64,000 bases of DNA from Beroe forskalii (Eukaryota; Ctenophora; Nuda; Beroida; Beroidae). The notes beneath the pieces were generated by a model. That model ran no database searches and was not told where the DNA came from. It saw only the letters and a program-made list of their open reading frames with translations. Shown piece by piece: positions 22,840 to 40,073 of this stretch. The position numbers and the translations under genes are program-made. The stretch is from assembly GCA_011033025.1 (NCBI GenBank), contig WFMF01000001.1:549755-613754 (forward strand), in the 5' to 3' direction. The stretch's first letter is position 1. Every line of letters starts with the position of its first letter.

Positions 22840-22958
22840 TAGTCAAATGAGTCAAATTTGGCGCTGTAAATAAGGCAACCCTCTTACCCTGCTTTGCCTT
22901 TAAGTTTAGGGCACAACCACAAATTTAATACTTTTATAAAGCAAAAATACTATTTCAG

Positions 22959-27771
<4,813 letters not shown>

Positions 27772-27774
27772 ATT

Positions 27775-28355
27775 AAAAAAAACGATCAGCTAACTGAAAA
27801 TAATTCCGAAGTAAAATTGTTTAGATAAAAACACTTGAAAGGATGGAAAAAAGAAGAACCATAGACATCTTCAATATTGTGTGTTAATAGTAAGAGCGAA
27901 ACCAAAAGTCATGGCAAAATGGAAAAGGAGAATGTCAAGGAACTCTACAACTAGTCATACTGTTAGTAACACAGACACTCGAATTTGGTTTTGCTCATTA
28001 CAACAAGCCACAAAAGCAATGAGTCTCAGATTCAGAGATGTGATAGGTACACTTTCAGAGTCAGGAGTGTAATTAAGAACAAACAGACTATGCTGTCTCA
28101 GATCTCTTTCATGAATCAATTAATGTTTATGATTGAATTGATATAATTATTTAATTGTGACGATTAAATTGAAAGATAGATGGTGATCTTATTACAAACT
28201 TCTGAGGAAAAATAGAATAAAATATTTTGATTTGACATCAACAATCATTTTACAAAACAGTGTCCATGATTCAATAGGGCAGAGCGTACACACACCTATG
28301 CGGTTGCTCTAACCAGATCCCTAGGAAATATGGGACACATACCATAGTAGAGACG
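27775..28355. other. Kinase 3' flank; no other gene seen
   Basis: The sequence after the kinase stop is AT-rich. AATAAA-like strings (AGAATAAAATATTTTG near 28213) could serve as the polyadenylation signal. No other feature was recognised before the 365-bp repeat block. Confidence 0.4.
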
Positions 28356-28357
28356 CA

Positions 28358-29640
28358 AACAAATTGTTACAAATGTAAACATATGCGCGTATACGTGATA
28401 CAATTGTAAACATATGCCAGGGGTCAGAGTTCAGTCTGGATTGAAGTTTAATGATGTAAATGAGTTGTAGGGGATTGAATCGATAGTGTTGATAGGTTTA
28501 GTGCTCATTAGCCGCCATGGTGCCACCACATAGCCGCAAAAGCCACCTATTATCATACTCAAGATTACCGAATTTTCAAGCAATTTTAGCCGGTCAAAAT
28601 GGGTCATAGGTACTCAAAATGTTGCTACAGATGTCCTAGATAGTGCATCTGACCCTATTTCATCCATAAACTGCGTTGGGAATGCTTGGATGAGTGGAAC
28701 ATAGCTTCTGGAAAAGTGGAACAAATTGTTACAAATGTAAACATATACGCGTTTCCATGTTACAATTGTAAACATATGCCAGGGGTCAGAGTTCAGTCTA
28801 GACTGAAGTTTTAATGATGTAAATGAGTTGTAGGGGATTGAATCGATAGTGTTGATAGGTTTTTAGTGCTCATTAGCCGCCATGGTGCCACCACATAGCC
28901 GCAAAAGCCACCTATTATCATACTCAAGATTACCGAATTTTCAAGCAATTTTAGCCGGTCAAAATGGGTCATAGGTACTCAAAATGTTGCTACAGATGTC
29001 CTAGATAGTGCATCTGACCCTATTTCATCCATAAACTACGTTGAGAATGCTTGGAGGAGTGGAACATAGCTTCTGGGGAAAATGGAACAAATTGTTACAA
29101 ATGTAAACATATACACGTTTCCATGTTACAATTGTAAACATATGCCAGGGGTCAGAGTTCAGTCTAGACTGAAGTTTTAATGATGTAAATGAGTTGTAGG
29201 GGGATTGAATCGATAGTGTTGATAGGTTTTTAGTGCTCATTAGCCGCCATGGTGCCACCACATGTATATGTTTACATTTGTAACAATTTGTTCCATTTTT
29301 CCCAGAAGCTATGTTCCATTCCTCCAAGCATTCCCAACGTAGTTTATGTATGAAATAGGGTCAGATGCACTATCTAGGACATCTGTAGCAACATTTTGAG
29401 TACCTATGGCCCATTTTGACCGGCTAAAATTGCTTGAAAATTCGGTAATCTTGAGTATGATAATAGGTGGCTTTTGCGGCTATGTGGTGGCACCATGGCG
29501 GCTAATGAGCACTAAAAACCTATCAACACTATCGATTCAATCCCCCTACAACTCATTTACATCATTAAAACTTCAGTCTAGACTAAACTCTGACCCCTGG
29601 CATATGTTTACAATTGTAACATGGAAACGTGTATATGTTT
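28358..29640. repeat. About 365-bp repeat block, left side of a foldback structure
   Basis: Units start with AACAAATTGTTACAAATG at 28358, 28720 and 29086. The third unit stops at about 29264, where the sequence flips, and one unit in the opposite orientation fills 29265-29640. Shared phrases are AACATATGCCAGGGGTCAGA, GTCTAGACTGAAG, GCTCATTAGCCGCCATGG and TAGATAGTGCATCTGACCC. The outermost unit differs from inner ones by GCGCGTATACGTGATAC in place of GCGTTTCCATGTTAC. The same variant occurs in the outermost unit at the right end (35790-35815). Confidence 0.9.
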
Positions 29641-29859
29641 TAGGCTTTCCATTATCGGTAACAAATTTTTTATCTAGATAAACCGATAATTCCGGTTTTG
29701 GTGATAAAATTTTATCTAGATAAAATCCATCAGTTTTTATAAATTTTTTCGCCACTGTCAATCTACACTTTCGCCAAATATACGTCATTTTGATATCAAA
29801 TTGTTGGTCATCGGACTGGCGTTAGTGAAAAGTGAGGCTGTTGTCAGTGATACGTTATA

Positions 29860-30780
29860 GTTTAATAGTGGTGCCAAAGGCGCTTCCGATTGGTTTCAGA
29901 GTTCATTCAGGTTGATATGATTGATTTGTCAGTGTCAGACTGATGCCATTAATCCTATACAGCAGACTAGGTCAGAGATGCGTCCAAAAGATATCAATCA
30001 TGCATCAGACTAGATTAGTGACAGTGATACGTCAGACGGGTGTCAGTGATACGGCAGACTGTTTTCAGTGATACGGCAGACTGGTGTCAGCGATAAGTCA
30101 GACTGGTGTCAGTGATACGGCAGACTGGTGTCAGCGATACGGCAGACTGGTGTCAGCGATACGGCAGATTGGTGTCAGTGATACGGCAGACTGGTGTCAG
30201 TGATATTGATAAGGCAGACAGGTGTCAGTGATAAAGCAGACAGATGTCAGTGATACGACACACTGGTGTCAGTGATACGGCAGACAGGTGTCAGTGATAC
30301 GGACGACTGGTGTCAGTGATACGGCACGCTGCTGTCAGTGATACGGCAGACTGGTGTCAGTGATACGGAAGATTGGTGTCAGTGCTACGGCAGACTGGTG
30401 ACAGTGATACGGCAAACTGGTGTCAGTGATGCGGAAGACTGGTGTCAGTGATACGGCAGACTGGTGCCAGTGATACGGGAGACTGGTGTCACTGATAAGT
30501 CAGACTGGTTTCAGTCATCTAGCAGATTGTTAGTGTCGGTAATACGTCTTGCCAGTTTCAATGATAAATATCTGGCTTGTGTCTGTGACACGACAGAATA
30601 TTGTCACTGGTGCCAGATTTGTGTCGGTATCCGTTATTCACTAAACAAGACGTGTCAGTGATACATCAGGATAGTTTCAGCTATACATCAAATAGCTGGT
30701 GTCTGTGGTATGTCAGACTGGTGTTGGTGATTGGTCAGAAAGGGACAAGTGACATGCTAGACTGGTGGCAGTGATCCTTC
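29860..30780. repeat. 22-bp minisatellite
   Basis: GTGTCAGTGATACGGCAGACTG is repeated about 30 times, most regular between 30050 and 30490 and decaying on both sides. It lies inside the foldback structure and next to the 3' end of the LINE. Frames through it are repeat artefacts. Confidence 0.9.
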
Positions 30781-30846
30781 ATACTGGTGAAAGTTGAAAC
30801 CAGTCACCTACCTACCTATGTCACCTATGTCCAAGTCAGTTGATCT

Positions 30847-32650
30847 TCAATAAAGCCGTCTGGTGTGACCACTCCACAAGGCAGATGCCTCTTTGTCTTT
30901 ACGCCAGCAGAGGAGAGAGTCTGAGTTTGCAGGGGTGTAGCCTCGAACTGGCGGGGTATCGGGAACAGACATCAGGAACTCAGTTAATCGCATTTTGAAG
31001 AGGTCCATATCTTGAATGCTGTTGAGGTGATATGGGATGGAATTCCACAACTTAGGACCCATGACAGAGAAGGAATTCTCATATGCGGTTCGGTGAAAGG
31101 CTGATGAGTTCTTGCTGCAAACTGGGATTTTAGCGATGTTACCAAGGCGGGGTCGAGTGACAAATTCAACTTTGAGATCGTTGCTCGTCTTACAATGAAG
31201 AATTTTCCACATATTGCAGAATGATGTATCGCTCTCGTCTTCGTTGAAGTGATAACAAAGATAACGCCTCCAAGCGTTCCCAGTAATTGAGTTCAGACAT
31301 TCCACTTATTTTAGCAGTGAAAACCTTCTGGACGTTTTCAATTTCTTGTATGTCTGAAATTTTTGTTGGGCACCAAAGTGGGCAACAGTACTCCAACAAA
31401 CTTCGAACCATTGACTTGTACACTGTAAGGATAATCTCAGGTGAGCGGGAACGAAAGACACTCAAAACCCAAGCCACTTTTTGGCGAGCCTTGCTTGTAA
31501 TCTCAAGGATGTATGGAGTCCAAGACAGGTTAGCTGCCATTGTCACGCCAAGGTCGCGAAGTTGTGTACATGGACGAAGCACAGTGGAATCTGACACATG
31601 GTACTGAAACTTTTCACAGATAAATGGAAGTTCTGTGAGTGTGTTTTTCCTGTTATGTTGATATGAGATATACTCAAACTTGTCCTTGTGCAGAGACATG
31701 TTGTTACTATCAGACCACTGAATGACATTAAGGAGATCACTTTGTAGGATTGCAACATCTTCTTCTACATCCAATGGATCTTAGAAACGCGAGTGTCATC
31801 AAAACATCGAAGAATAGAATACGCAGTTAGGAATATCATTGATGAAGATAAGAAAGAGTATTGGACCCAGTACTGTTCCTTGGGGAACACCGCTGATAAT
31901 CAGAGCCAGAATGATATTTGACCATTTACAACAACCCCTGCATTCGATCACTGAGAAAGGATCAATCCAATTGATCAGTTTGGGATGAAAACCATAGAGT
32001 TGAAGTTTCTTCATAAGAATTCTATGATCAACCTTATCAAATGCCTTAGCATAGTCCAAATAAATTGAATCAAAGTCACGGTTGTTGGTGAGAGCTTCAA
32101 GGGCATCATCAAAGTGGTGAAGAAGTTGTGTCAGACAGCTGCGACCTGATCTGAAGCCGTGTTGCATACTGCAAAGTCGTTTGAATCGAGATGATCAACA
32201 ATCTTCTTCCTAATGACCCTCTCGAATACTTTGACCACATGAGACGTCAGTGAAACTGGTCTGTAGTTAGCTGGTAACGACTTACTGTCCTTCTGTGGAG
32301 TGGAAAATATGGGACATCTGTAGAAGTCAGGAACGTGGCCCTGTTCCATTGATTGAGACCAGATGAGGTGAAGAGGAACTGCCAAGGAATGCTTGCAATT
32401 TTTCAAAAGAGTAGCCGGAACTTCGTCTGGACCAGAAGCAGAACTCGGTTGAATTTCGTTGATAGCATCTATGATATCCTCCTTCGTAAAGGTTAAGGCT
32501 TCATCAGTGAATGGAACTTTGAGTGGAGGAGGTTCGAAAGAAGCAGCATCGACATTAGTCTTGGAGGGATCGCTGAACACTGAAGTGAATTGTTCTTGAA
32601 GCATATCAGCAATGTCCTTAGGGATGTTTGATTTGACCTTCCTTGTCAAT
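30847..32650 (-). mobile_element. Non-LTR retrotransposon (CR1/L2/Jockey-like LINE), decayed
   Basis: The reverse-transcriptase motifs appear in order on the minus strand: ANYRPVSLTSHVVKVFERVI (about 32240), QHGFRSGRSCLTQLL, IYLDYAKAFDKVDHRIL, SGVPQGTVLGPILFLIFIND and FDDTRVS near 31790, which has F-D-D for the usual Y/F-A-D-D. These are followed by LRDLGVTM, the connection region and the C-terminal tail with FSVMGPKLWNSIPYHL (about 31050). The frame changes at least three times, so it does not encode an intact protein. No endonuclease domain is visible upstream, so it is also 5'-truncated. It sits between the 22-bp array and blurred sequence inside the foldback structure. Confidence 0.9.
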
Positions 32651-32829
32651 TAACATGCTGATATTCTGCTTCTTCTTTGAAAACTGCTTAGCGTAACTGT
32701 AGAAGTATTTAGGTTACTTTGACCTTAGCAGCAGCTGTTTGCTCTATATTGTAAGTCCGAGTTGATTGAATCCCTAATATCAAGGTGGAGAGAGAGAGTT
32801 TGTTAACTAACGTATTTTTACAATGAAAT

Positions 32830-33830
32830 TAAAATGGGTTCGACCCCCCTTTCATCAAAAACCCTGGTTACGCTTGGGGGGAACATAAGAAAATGGGAAA
32901 AATTTGTTGCAAATAGCCAAAATAACCAAAATAGGGGGCCCCAGTTCAAGATTTTTAGTAAAATTGGGGTTGAAGATAGTGTTTATGTTTTTAGAATTGT
33001 TGCCTGGGGAAATCAATTTTTGCCACCCAAAAACCACGAAAAACCAAATTTTTAGTTATTAAAATGGTCGGGTACTCAAAAAAGAAAAATAGGCGGGAAT
33101 CCGAGACCATAAAAACCTTAGCAGGAAAAGGGGGTGGAACAAAGCTTTGAAAAAATTTAAACCCGCCACCAAAAGGGGCAGGGTTTGGCCCCGACCGGTT
33201 TTAAAGATGTAAAAGATTGCCGATTTGTTTTCGCCCTGGTGCCCTGCAAAGCCCCCCAAATTTTCAATTAACCCAAATTTTTCCGACCGGGAAAAGTAAA
33301 AAAAGTTCGAATGCATTTTGGGCCCCTTTTCCCTAAATGTTAAGTTTAACATAGCCGAAAGGAACCAGAAAAGGAAAGTTTTTCCCCAATGTTATTCCCG
33401 GGGGGGCCCCCCGAGTTTTGTAAAACGTGGGGGAGTTGGGGGAATTTGAATGTTTGAAAGCGCTTTTGCCCTTTATTTCCCTTTTGGTTTTCCATTGCCC
33501 CTTTTACCAACCGCCGGAAATTTTTGGTTTTCAAATTTTAAACAAAAAATAGGGTTTTTTAGGACAATTGGGGCATCTGACCATTAACCCCCGTTGGGTT
33601 TTGGGGGGAAGGTTTTGAATCATTAAACCCGCTTTGCCACCGAAAGCCACCCATTGTTTTGAAGTTTTCTTTAACAAAGGGCTGGAACCCAAAGGGGTTT
33701 ATAGGATTCGATGCCATTTCCCCAAAACCGGGAATTTGGGTGGCGTTTAAAGTCATATACATGTGGGGGCACATGGGGGCTAATGAGACCCCATCAAAAC
33801 CCTCGACCCCAACCCCCCAACTCATTTATA
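32830..33830. other. Blurred, homopolymer-rich sequence
   Basis: The sequence has many doubled to quintupled bases. Near 33730-33840 it can still be read as a distorted 365-bp unit (GTGGGGGCACATGGGGGCTA for GTGGTGGCACCATGGCGGCT), becoming cleaner toward 33840. This gradient suggests a low-quality read end or a collapsed assembly, not biology. Confidence 0.55.
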
Positions 33831-33834
33831 TATC

Positions 33835-35836
33835 ATTAAAACTTCAGTCTAGACTGAACTCTGACCCCTGGCATATGTTTACAATTGTAACATGGAAACG
33901 CGTATATGTTTACATTTGTAACAATTTGTTCCATTTTTCCCAGAAGCTATGTTCCACTCCTCCAAGCATTCCCAACGTAGTTTATGGATGAAATAGGGTC
34001 AGATGCACTATCTAGGACATCTGTAGCAACATTTTGAGTACCTATGACCCATTTTGACCGGCTAAAATTGCTTCAAAATTTGGCATTTTCGTGTATAATA
34101 ATAGGTGGCTTTTGCGGCTATGTGGTGGCACCATGGCGGCTAATGCGTACTAAAACCCTATCAACACTATCGATTCAATCCCCCCACAACTCATTTACAT
34201 CATTAAAACTTCAGTCTAGACTGAACTCTGACCCCTGGTATATGTTTACAATTGTAACATGGAAACGCGTATATGTTTACATTTGTAACAATTTGTTCCA
34301 TTTTTCCCAGAAGCTATGTTCCACTCCTCCAAGCATTCCCAACGTAGTTTATGGATGAAATAGGGTCAGATGCACTATCTAGGACATCTGTAGCAACATT
34401 TTGAGTACCTATGACCCATTTTGACCGGCTAAAATTGCTTGAAAATTCGGTAATCTTGAGTATGATAATAGGTGGCTTTTGCGGCTATGTGGTGGCACCA
34501 TGGCGGCTAATGAGCACTAAAAACCTATCAACACTATCGATTCAATCCCCCTTCAACTCATTTACATCATTAAAACTTCAGTCTAGACTGAACTCTGACC
34601 CCTGTATATGTTTACAATTGCATGAAACGCGTATATGTTTACATTTGTAACAATTTGTTCCATTTTTCCCAGAAGCTATGTTCCACTCCTCCAAGCATTC
34701 CCAACGTAGTTTATGGTTGAAATAGGGTCAGATGCACTATCTAGGACATCTGTAGCAACATTTTGAGTACCTATGACCCTTTTTGACCGGCTAAAATTGC
34801 TTGAAAATTCGGTAATCTTGAGTATGATAATAGGTGGCTTTTGCGGCTATGTGGTGGCACCATGGCGGCTAATGAGCACTAAAAACCTATCAACACTATC
34901 GATTCAATCCCCTACAACTCATTTACATAACATTAAAACTTCCAGCCCTCAGTCTAGACTGAACTCCCAACGTAACCCAGGGTGGCATATGACATCTGTT
35001 TAGTAATTGTAGCGAAATTCATGGATAATACGTGTATATGCACTTTCAACACTATCGATTTCCCACAACTAACAATTTGTCTAGACTGAACTCTGACCCA
35101 TTTTTTCCCAGAAGCTATGTTCCTCTCCTCCAAGCATTCCCAACGTAGTTTATGGATGAAATAGGCTCAGATGCACTATCTAGGACATCTTTAGCAACAT
35201 TTTGAGTACCTATGACCCATTTTGACCGGCTAAAATTGCTTGAAAATTCGGTAATCTTGAGTATGATAATGGGTGGCTTTTGCGGCTATGTGGTGGCACC
35301 ATGGCGGCTAATGAGCACTAAAAACCTATCAACACTATCGATTCAATCCCCCTACAACTCATTTACATCATTAAAACTTCAGTCTAGACTGAACTCTGAC
35401 CCCTGGCATATGTTTACAATTGTAACATGGAAACGCGTATATGTTTACATTTGTAACAATTTGTTCCATTTTTCCCAGAAGCTATGTTCCACTCCTCCAA
35501 GCATTCTCAACGTAGTTTATGGATGAAATAGCATCAGATGCACTATCTAGGACATCTGTAGCAACATTTTGAGTACCTATGACCCATTTTGATCGGCTAA
35601 AATTGCTTCAAAATTTGGCATTTTCGTGTATAATAATAGGTGGCTTTTGCGGCTATGTGGTGGCACCATGGCGGCTAATGAGCACTAAAAACCTATCAAC
35701 ACTATCGATTCAATCCCCCTACAACTCATTTACATCATTAAAACTTCAATCTAGACTGAACTCTGACCCCTGGCATATGTTTACAATTGTATCACGTATA
35801 CGCGCATATGTTTACATTTGTAACAATTTGTTCCAA
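33835..35836. repeat. About 365-bp repeat block, right side of the foldback structure
   Basis: About five and a half units lie in the orientation opposite to 28358-29264. The AACAATTTGTT junctions fall near 33920, 34288, 34649, 35456 and 35824. The stretch 34935-35100 is scrambled, with pieces of the unit out of order. Each clean unit contains a 104-codon frame starting MTHFDRLKLL, kept open by the identity of the units; I do not treat it as a gene. Confidence 0.9.
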
Positions 35837-35839
35837 AAT

Positions 35840-36105
35840 CGGGGAAAGATCATATGGTTTTGGCGGTAAATGTAATTTCAGGTAATTTTTGCTACAGATT
35901 CGTAAAGAAAGCTCGAGCGTAATATAACTATTTGTGACGCGCGCGCCACGCGCGGTCTTTTTATAAGCGCGTGGATTCCTTTACACGGTGCTGTGGCAGG
36001 ATCGACTTTATAATAGCTTAATAGCTTGATTGTTCAGTGTTTGAAATTTAAGCCAAGAAAGTTAGAAGTATCAAAACAGTTTGTGTAAGAAATTGGTATG
36101 CAAAT
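35840..36105. other. Flank of the foldback structure
   Basis: This short flank contains a GC-rich palindromic patch (GACGCGCGCGCCACGCGCGGTC) near 35936. No gene was seen. Confidence 0.4.
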
Positions 36106-36109
36106 TTAA

Positions 36110-36305
36110 ATGCTCGTTTGTTACAGCTTTACAGCTCATTTCACTTCAGGGACAACAAACAAGAGAAAGAATTCTAGTGATGAAGAGACGGTGTCACACT
36201 TCCTTGGAATGTTCCCTGCCCTGAGCAGTATAAGGGCGGAGTATTTCAGTAGCTATGACCTACTTCTGCATGGGACCGACATCTTCGATCAAAAGGATCG
36301 TTAGC
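36110..36305 (+). mobile_element. Possible LINE tail fragment
   Basis: The frame contains DEETVSHFLGMFPALSSIRA followed by EYFSSYDLLLHG and a stop. The pattern ET-x-x-H-x-L-x-x-x-PAL-x-x-(I/L)R resembles the zinc-binding C-terminus of some Jockey/R1-type ORF2 proteins, though the cysteines are missing. It is a weak match and could be a chance frame. Confidence 0.3.
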
Positions 36306-36309
36306 TATG

Positions 36310-37145
36310 CTCATAGGACTGGGCGACTGGGACATAGAAAAGCTGATAATGATCGTAAAAGAACTAACAATGGAATCTTCCTGGACTTGCGAAGGATGAT
36401 CCACACCTGAAGATATCTGCATCACGAGTCTCGAACCTGGTTGGGACTCTACGGTGCCCCAGATTCCTATAACACTGGGCAGGAAGTCTCTTCCTGTTAC
36501 CATGTTAGCAATCCCAATGTGCTCCCCGGCACATTGGTCCTCCTCGGGAGGTAGGGATTGGTTCCCATCCACAGTAGCCCTGGCGACTGGGACCTCCCAG
36601 CAGAGGGTCCCATGCTGAGTTTTCTGTTTGGATCTCTTGTAGCTTTGTAGATCCACCCCCGTTTTGTAGTTGTATCCCACGATATCATGGAAAGGTTGAC
36701 CCATGACTGTTGAATGTCACCAGAATACCGACAATCTTTTGCTATTTTCTCCAACTATCATGGTGTGTCAAAACTTAAAATTAAGAAGACATTGACTTAT
36801 ATTTCTAAGGATGACAGCTCGCATACTATTACCACTCTTTGAATGATGCTAATTATCTTAAGTTATTGTTTTAGAGTTTTAGGTATTTTTACTAAAATTG
36901 ATTGTTTCTGCATTTAGGCTTTCTGACAGGCGGTACCCTGGTATAGAGTCAGTCGCTGTGACAGGTTTTGGACGGGTTTACCGTGAGAGGTTGGGGGCAG
37001 GTTTAACACCGGTTGTTTAATGCTTTTTTGGGCAGGATTTGACGGGGTCCCGCCAGTCAATAGGACTATTCTGGGATTCTAAATACTTGATTTGAAATTA
37101 TTAGACACTTTGCTACACTATCGGGTTGGAAGTTTGTCTTTTTTC
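36310..37145. other. No gene seen
   Basis: One minus-strand frame (36246-36704) is open for 152 codons but has no recognisable domain and no splice context. The rest is AT-rich. Confidence 0.4.
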
Positions 37146-37149
37146 CACA

Positions 37150-38180
37150 AAATTTGGGATGGGAAGCCGTCATATTACATCCATCACTTTTTTGGCCATT
37201 TCCAACCCCCCTTGCAGGAATGAATGCAATAGACACTTAACAAAATATTGTGGACGAAAAATGCTTGAAGACATCCTAAGGATTTGAAAATTCAAAATAT
37301 TAGCTGACGCCAAAATACATCGAACTCCTCCCCCCGACATCACCTGTCAGCTTTTTGAAACCACCTCCCCTAGCCATAGAGTGATGGTATTATATGTGAC
37401 GGCTCCCTTGGTGCTTTCTTGGTCCTCATGCATTAGGCGCAGATTAGGTCCAGTGACTCCTCTGTCATCCCCATTTTCCTATATGGCATACCCTACGTTA
37501 TTATTCCATATGCCAACATCGACATTTCAATCCGTTGTAAAGATATTGCACTTTGAAGTTCCAACTGTCACGTGATCCCAAAAGTTATTGAAATAGACAT
37601 TTAAACTAAGTCGGCACAGCACCTTCAACTCTTTAGATTAAAGATGATCATTCAAAGCCCAAGAAAATCGTTCGCCTTTCATAATTATGACCTAATAATA
37701 TATTTATTATTTAGTGTATCACATTGAGTATTGAGTTAAAGTATTATATTTTGATTTCACTGTCTTTCAAATTATATAAAACTATAATTTCAAATAATGC
37801 TAATTGAATTTACAGGAACTTTATAGAATCCGCACAATTGCAATCTGCACATCGAATTTGGTATAATTATAATCATCCTACGAATTTTGATGCGACCGCA
37901 CGTGCACTTTATTTGTACAGCCTAAATATGGCAGGATATCTTTACAAGTTTGCTGCCGTTCCTTCACCTTGTGACGTTTATGTGTCTCCATACCCCCCCC
38001 CCCAAGTGATGACGTAATAATATGTGACGGCTCCCTTGGCATACCCCTATTGTATTCTTATGCTTCAGAAAAGAAAAACCACGTTCTAAATCATGCAAAA
38101 TGATACCTCCCTCCCGTCCGTTATCATTTGGAAATCCCTTCGGCTGATGACGTCATGGTATTATATTTTGACGGCACCCT
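37150..38180. mobile_element. Cluster of related inverted-repeat DNA elements
   Basis: GGGAAGCCGTCATATTACAT at 37158 is an imperfect inverted counterpart of ATTATATGTGACGGCTCCC ending near 37410, enclosing C-rich tracts and giving an element of about 255 bp. Partial copies of the same end occur at about 38010-38036 (TAATATGTGACGGCTCCCTT) and 38155-38190 (TATTTTGACGGCACCCTTAC). TGACGTCAT precedes the last one. Non-coding. Confidence 0.6.
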
Positions 38181-38483
38181 TACGACTAACATGCAGATGA
38201 GCCAAGGTTCCGAAAGGGGGCGTTACGGCAACAACTGTCGCCGGCCCGAGCTTTCCAAAATGCCAAAATATTTTCAATTACTGTATCGAGGCGGCAATTT
38301 TTACACAAGACGTTTGGCTTCTGGGGGCCACCGCCCCCAGACCCCCCGTTTAATTCTTCAATTTGAACTGTAAAACTAAATTACAATGTAGCTCGAAAAT
38401 TCCTCTGTTTTCTCACTCACAGAATGTTTGTTTTCTAGGGGTTGTTGCCCCAAGACCCCTGCCCTGAATAAGTAAATTGAATT

Positions 38484-38829
38484 AGGGGCTATCCAGAAAT
38501 GAGCTCATCACTTGGGCAAGTATGTTTTGGAAATGATGGGGCAGTATGTTTGTAGATTTGCAAAATGATGACCTCATCACTTTGAGGCGAAATTTTGACA
38601 TCAACCATTAGTTTTTAATTTGGACCCATGTTTGAATTTAGATGATCTAACTTGAATTGCAGTAGTGACGTCACTTCAGCCTTTCATACTGAATGTGTGA
38701 CGTAACATAAATCTTGAAATGATGAGATAAGGTTGGGTTATGTAATTGTATGTATCTTTCCCAAATGATGAGGTTGTAAGTTAGTTCAAAAGGCCGATAT
38801 TTGATGAGCTCATTTCTGGATGGCACCTT
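38484..38829. mobile_element. MITE with about 27-bp terminal inverted repeats
   Basis: AGGGGCTATCCAGAAATGAG plus CTCATCA at the left is matched by TGATGAGCTCATTTCTGGAT and GGCACCTTA at the right. Internal copies of CAAATGATGA run in both directions. About 345 bp, no coding capacity. Confidence 0.7.
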
Positions 38830-38837
38830 ACGAAATA

Positions 38838-38912
38838 GGCCCCTGGTGACGATGTCGTTGGACTTGGCCCTGTTTAACAGGGCCAAGTCCAACGACATCG
38901 TCACTAGGGGCC
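38838..38912. repeat. Near-perfect 75-bp hairpin
   Basis: GGCCCCTGGTGACGATGTCG continues TTGGACTTGGCCCTG, then the loop TTTAA, then the complementary arm ending CTAGGGGCC. One or two mismatches occur in arms of 35 bp. It starts 9 bp after the preceding MITE. Confidence 0.9.
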
Positions 38913-39596
38913 CTGTTTCACTTTCAGTGTCTGCACCGACAATTCACCTCCAACCTCACGGCACTTCATGATCATCTCTGATGAAGACGGCTGGGATTAG
39001 TTGGGGCCAGAGCACTGTTTATATTGCTCTTGCCACAACAACTCCCAGCCGTCTGCCGTCTTCAACATGCTCGAGAGATGCATTTCCCTTCAATGTGCAT
39101 ATTTGGTAATGAATAACGGGCAAAATTACCCGATCAAAATTACGCAAAACAAAATACAGGGAACTGGGAAATGAAAAAATAGAGCAAATCTGGAATTGTG
39201 AAGAACCGGTCCTCTGATGACGTCACCTTGATAACTAATAACTGGCTAACCAAACAAGCTGGAACCACAGGTAACGAAACCATGGAACAAAATTCGAAGA
39301 AGCACTGCACAAATGAGCTGTTACGACATCAGAGCACTCCACAGCGTTCAGCCAATCAGAGACGAGCGTCGCAAAGTTATTTAGGCACGATGAGATATTT
39401 ACGCCATGCGCGGCGCATTTTTGACAGAAATCAGTAAATTGGTCATAACTTTTGATAGGAGCATCAGAATCACATGATCTTTTTTGCGCTGTGTTACTGA
39501 GAACAAGACCTTTCGAATGGTATATAATTTGTCATAGGTTGTTCCGACACCGAGTAGCGCAAAAATCGCCCCAACGAGTGCATAGGTTTCGTAGGG

Positions 39597-39775
39597 TAGA
39601 AGTTGTAAGTTTAGTAGATGTTTTAAGTTTAGTAGATATTGTATGTTTAGTAGATGTTGTAAGTTTAGTAGAAGTTGTAAGTTTAGTAGATGTTTTAGGT
39701 TCAGTAGATATTGTATGTTAAGTAGATGTTTTATGTTAAGTAGATGTTTAGTAGAAGTTGTAAGGTTAGCAGATG
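39597..39775. repeat. 15-18-bp minisatellite (GTTTAGTAGATGTTGTAA)
   Basis: About ten copies of AGTTTAGTAGATGTTGTA and variants lie 300 bp upstream of the first visible transporter exon. Open frames over it are artefacts. Confidence 0.85.
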
Positions 39776-40073
39776 TAGAGATTCTGTCAATTTATCACCT
39801 AGATGTGTGATAATGAAGTCTTTTTCAGCCAATTTATAGACAATTAATATTTGTTATAATATTACATTTGTCCTCGGTGTATAAAAGTATAAAGTAGATC
39901 CTTTCCACTTGTCCGAATGAACATTGAAGAGCCTTATCTCTGTTTAGCTGTTGACATTTTAAATATGTAGTTGGAGGTCATCTCAATACTTTGCCAAATA
40001 CTCAAAAGTATACATTATTATAGAAAACACATAACTGACCTACATTTTTCCTATAATCTTGAAAATATTCCAG

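Noticed and set aside
34044-35526. A repeated 104-codon frame (MTHFDRLKLL...) with a hydrophobic stretch
   Set aside because: It occurs in each 365-bp satellite unit because the units are nearly identical. It is open by the sameness of the units, has no homolog I know and no independent sign of selection.
36246-36704. 152-codon minus-strand frame as a gene
   Set aside because: No motif was recognised. It lies opposite a possible LINE tail and has no exon borders.
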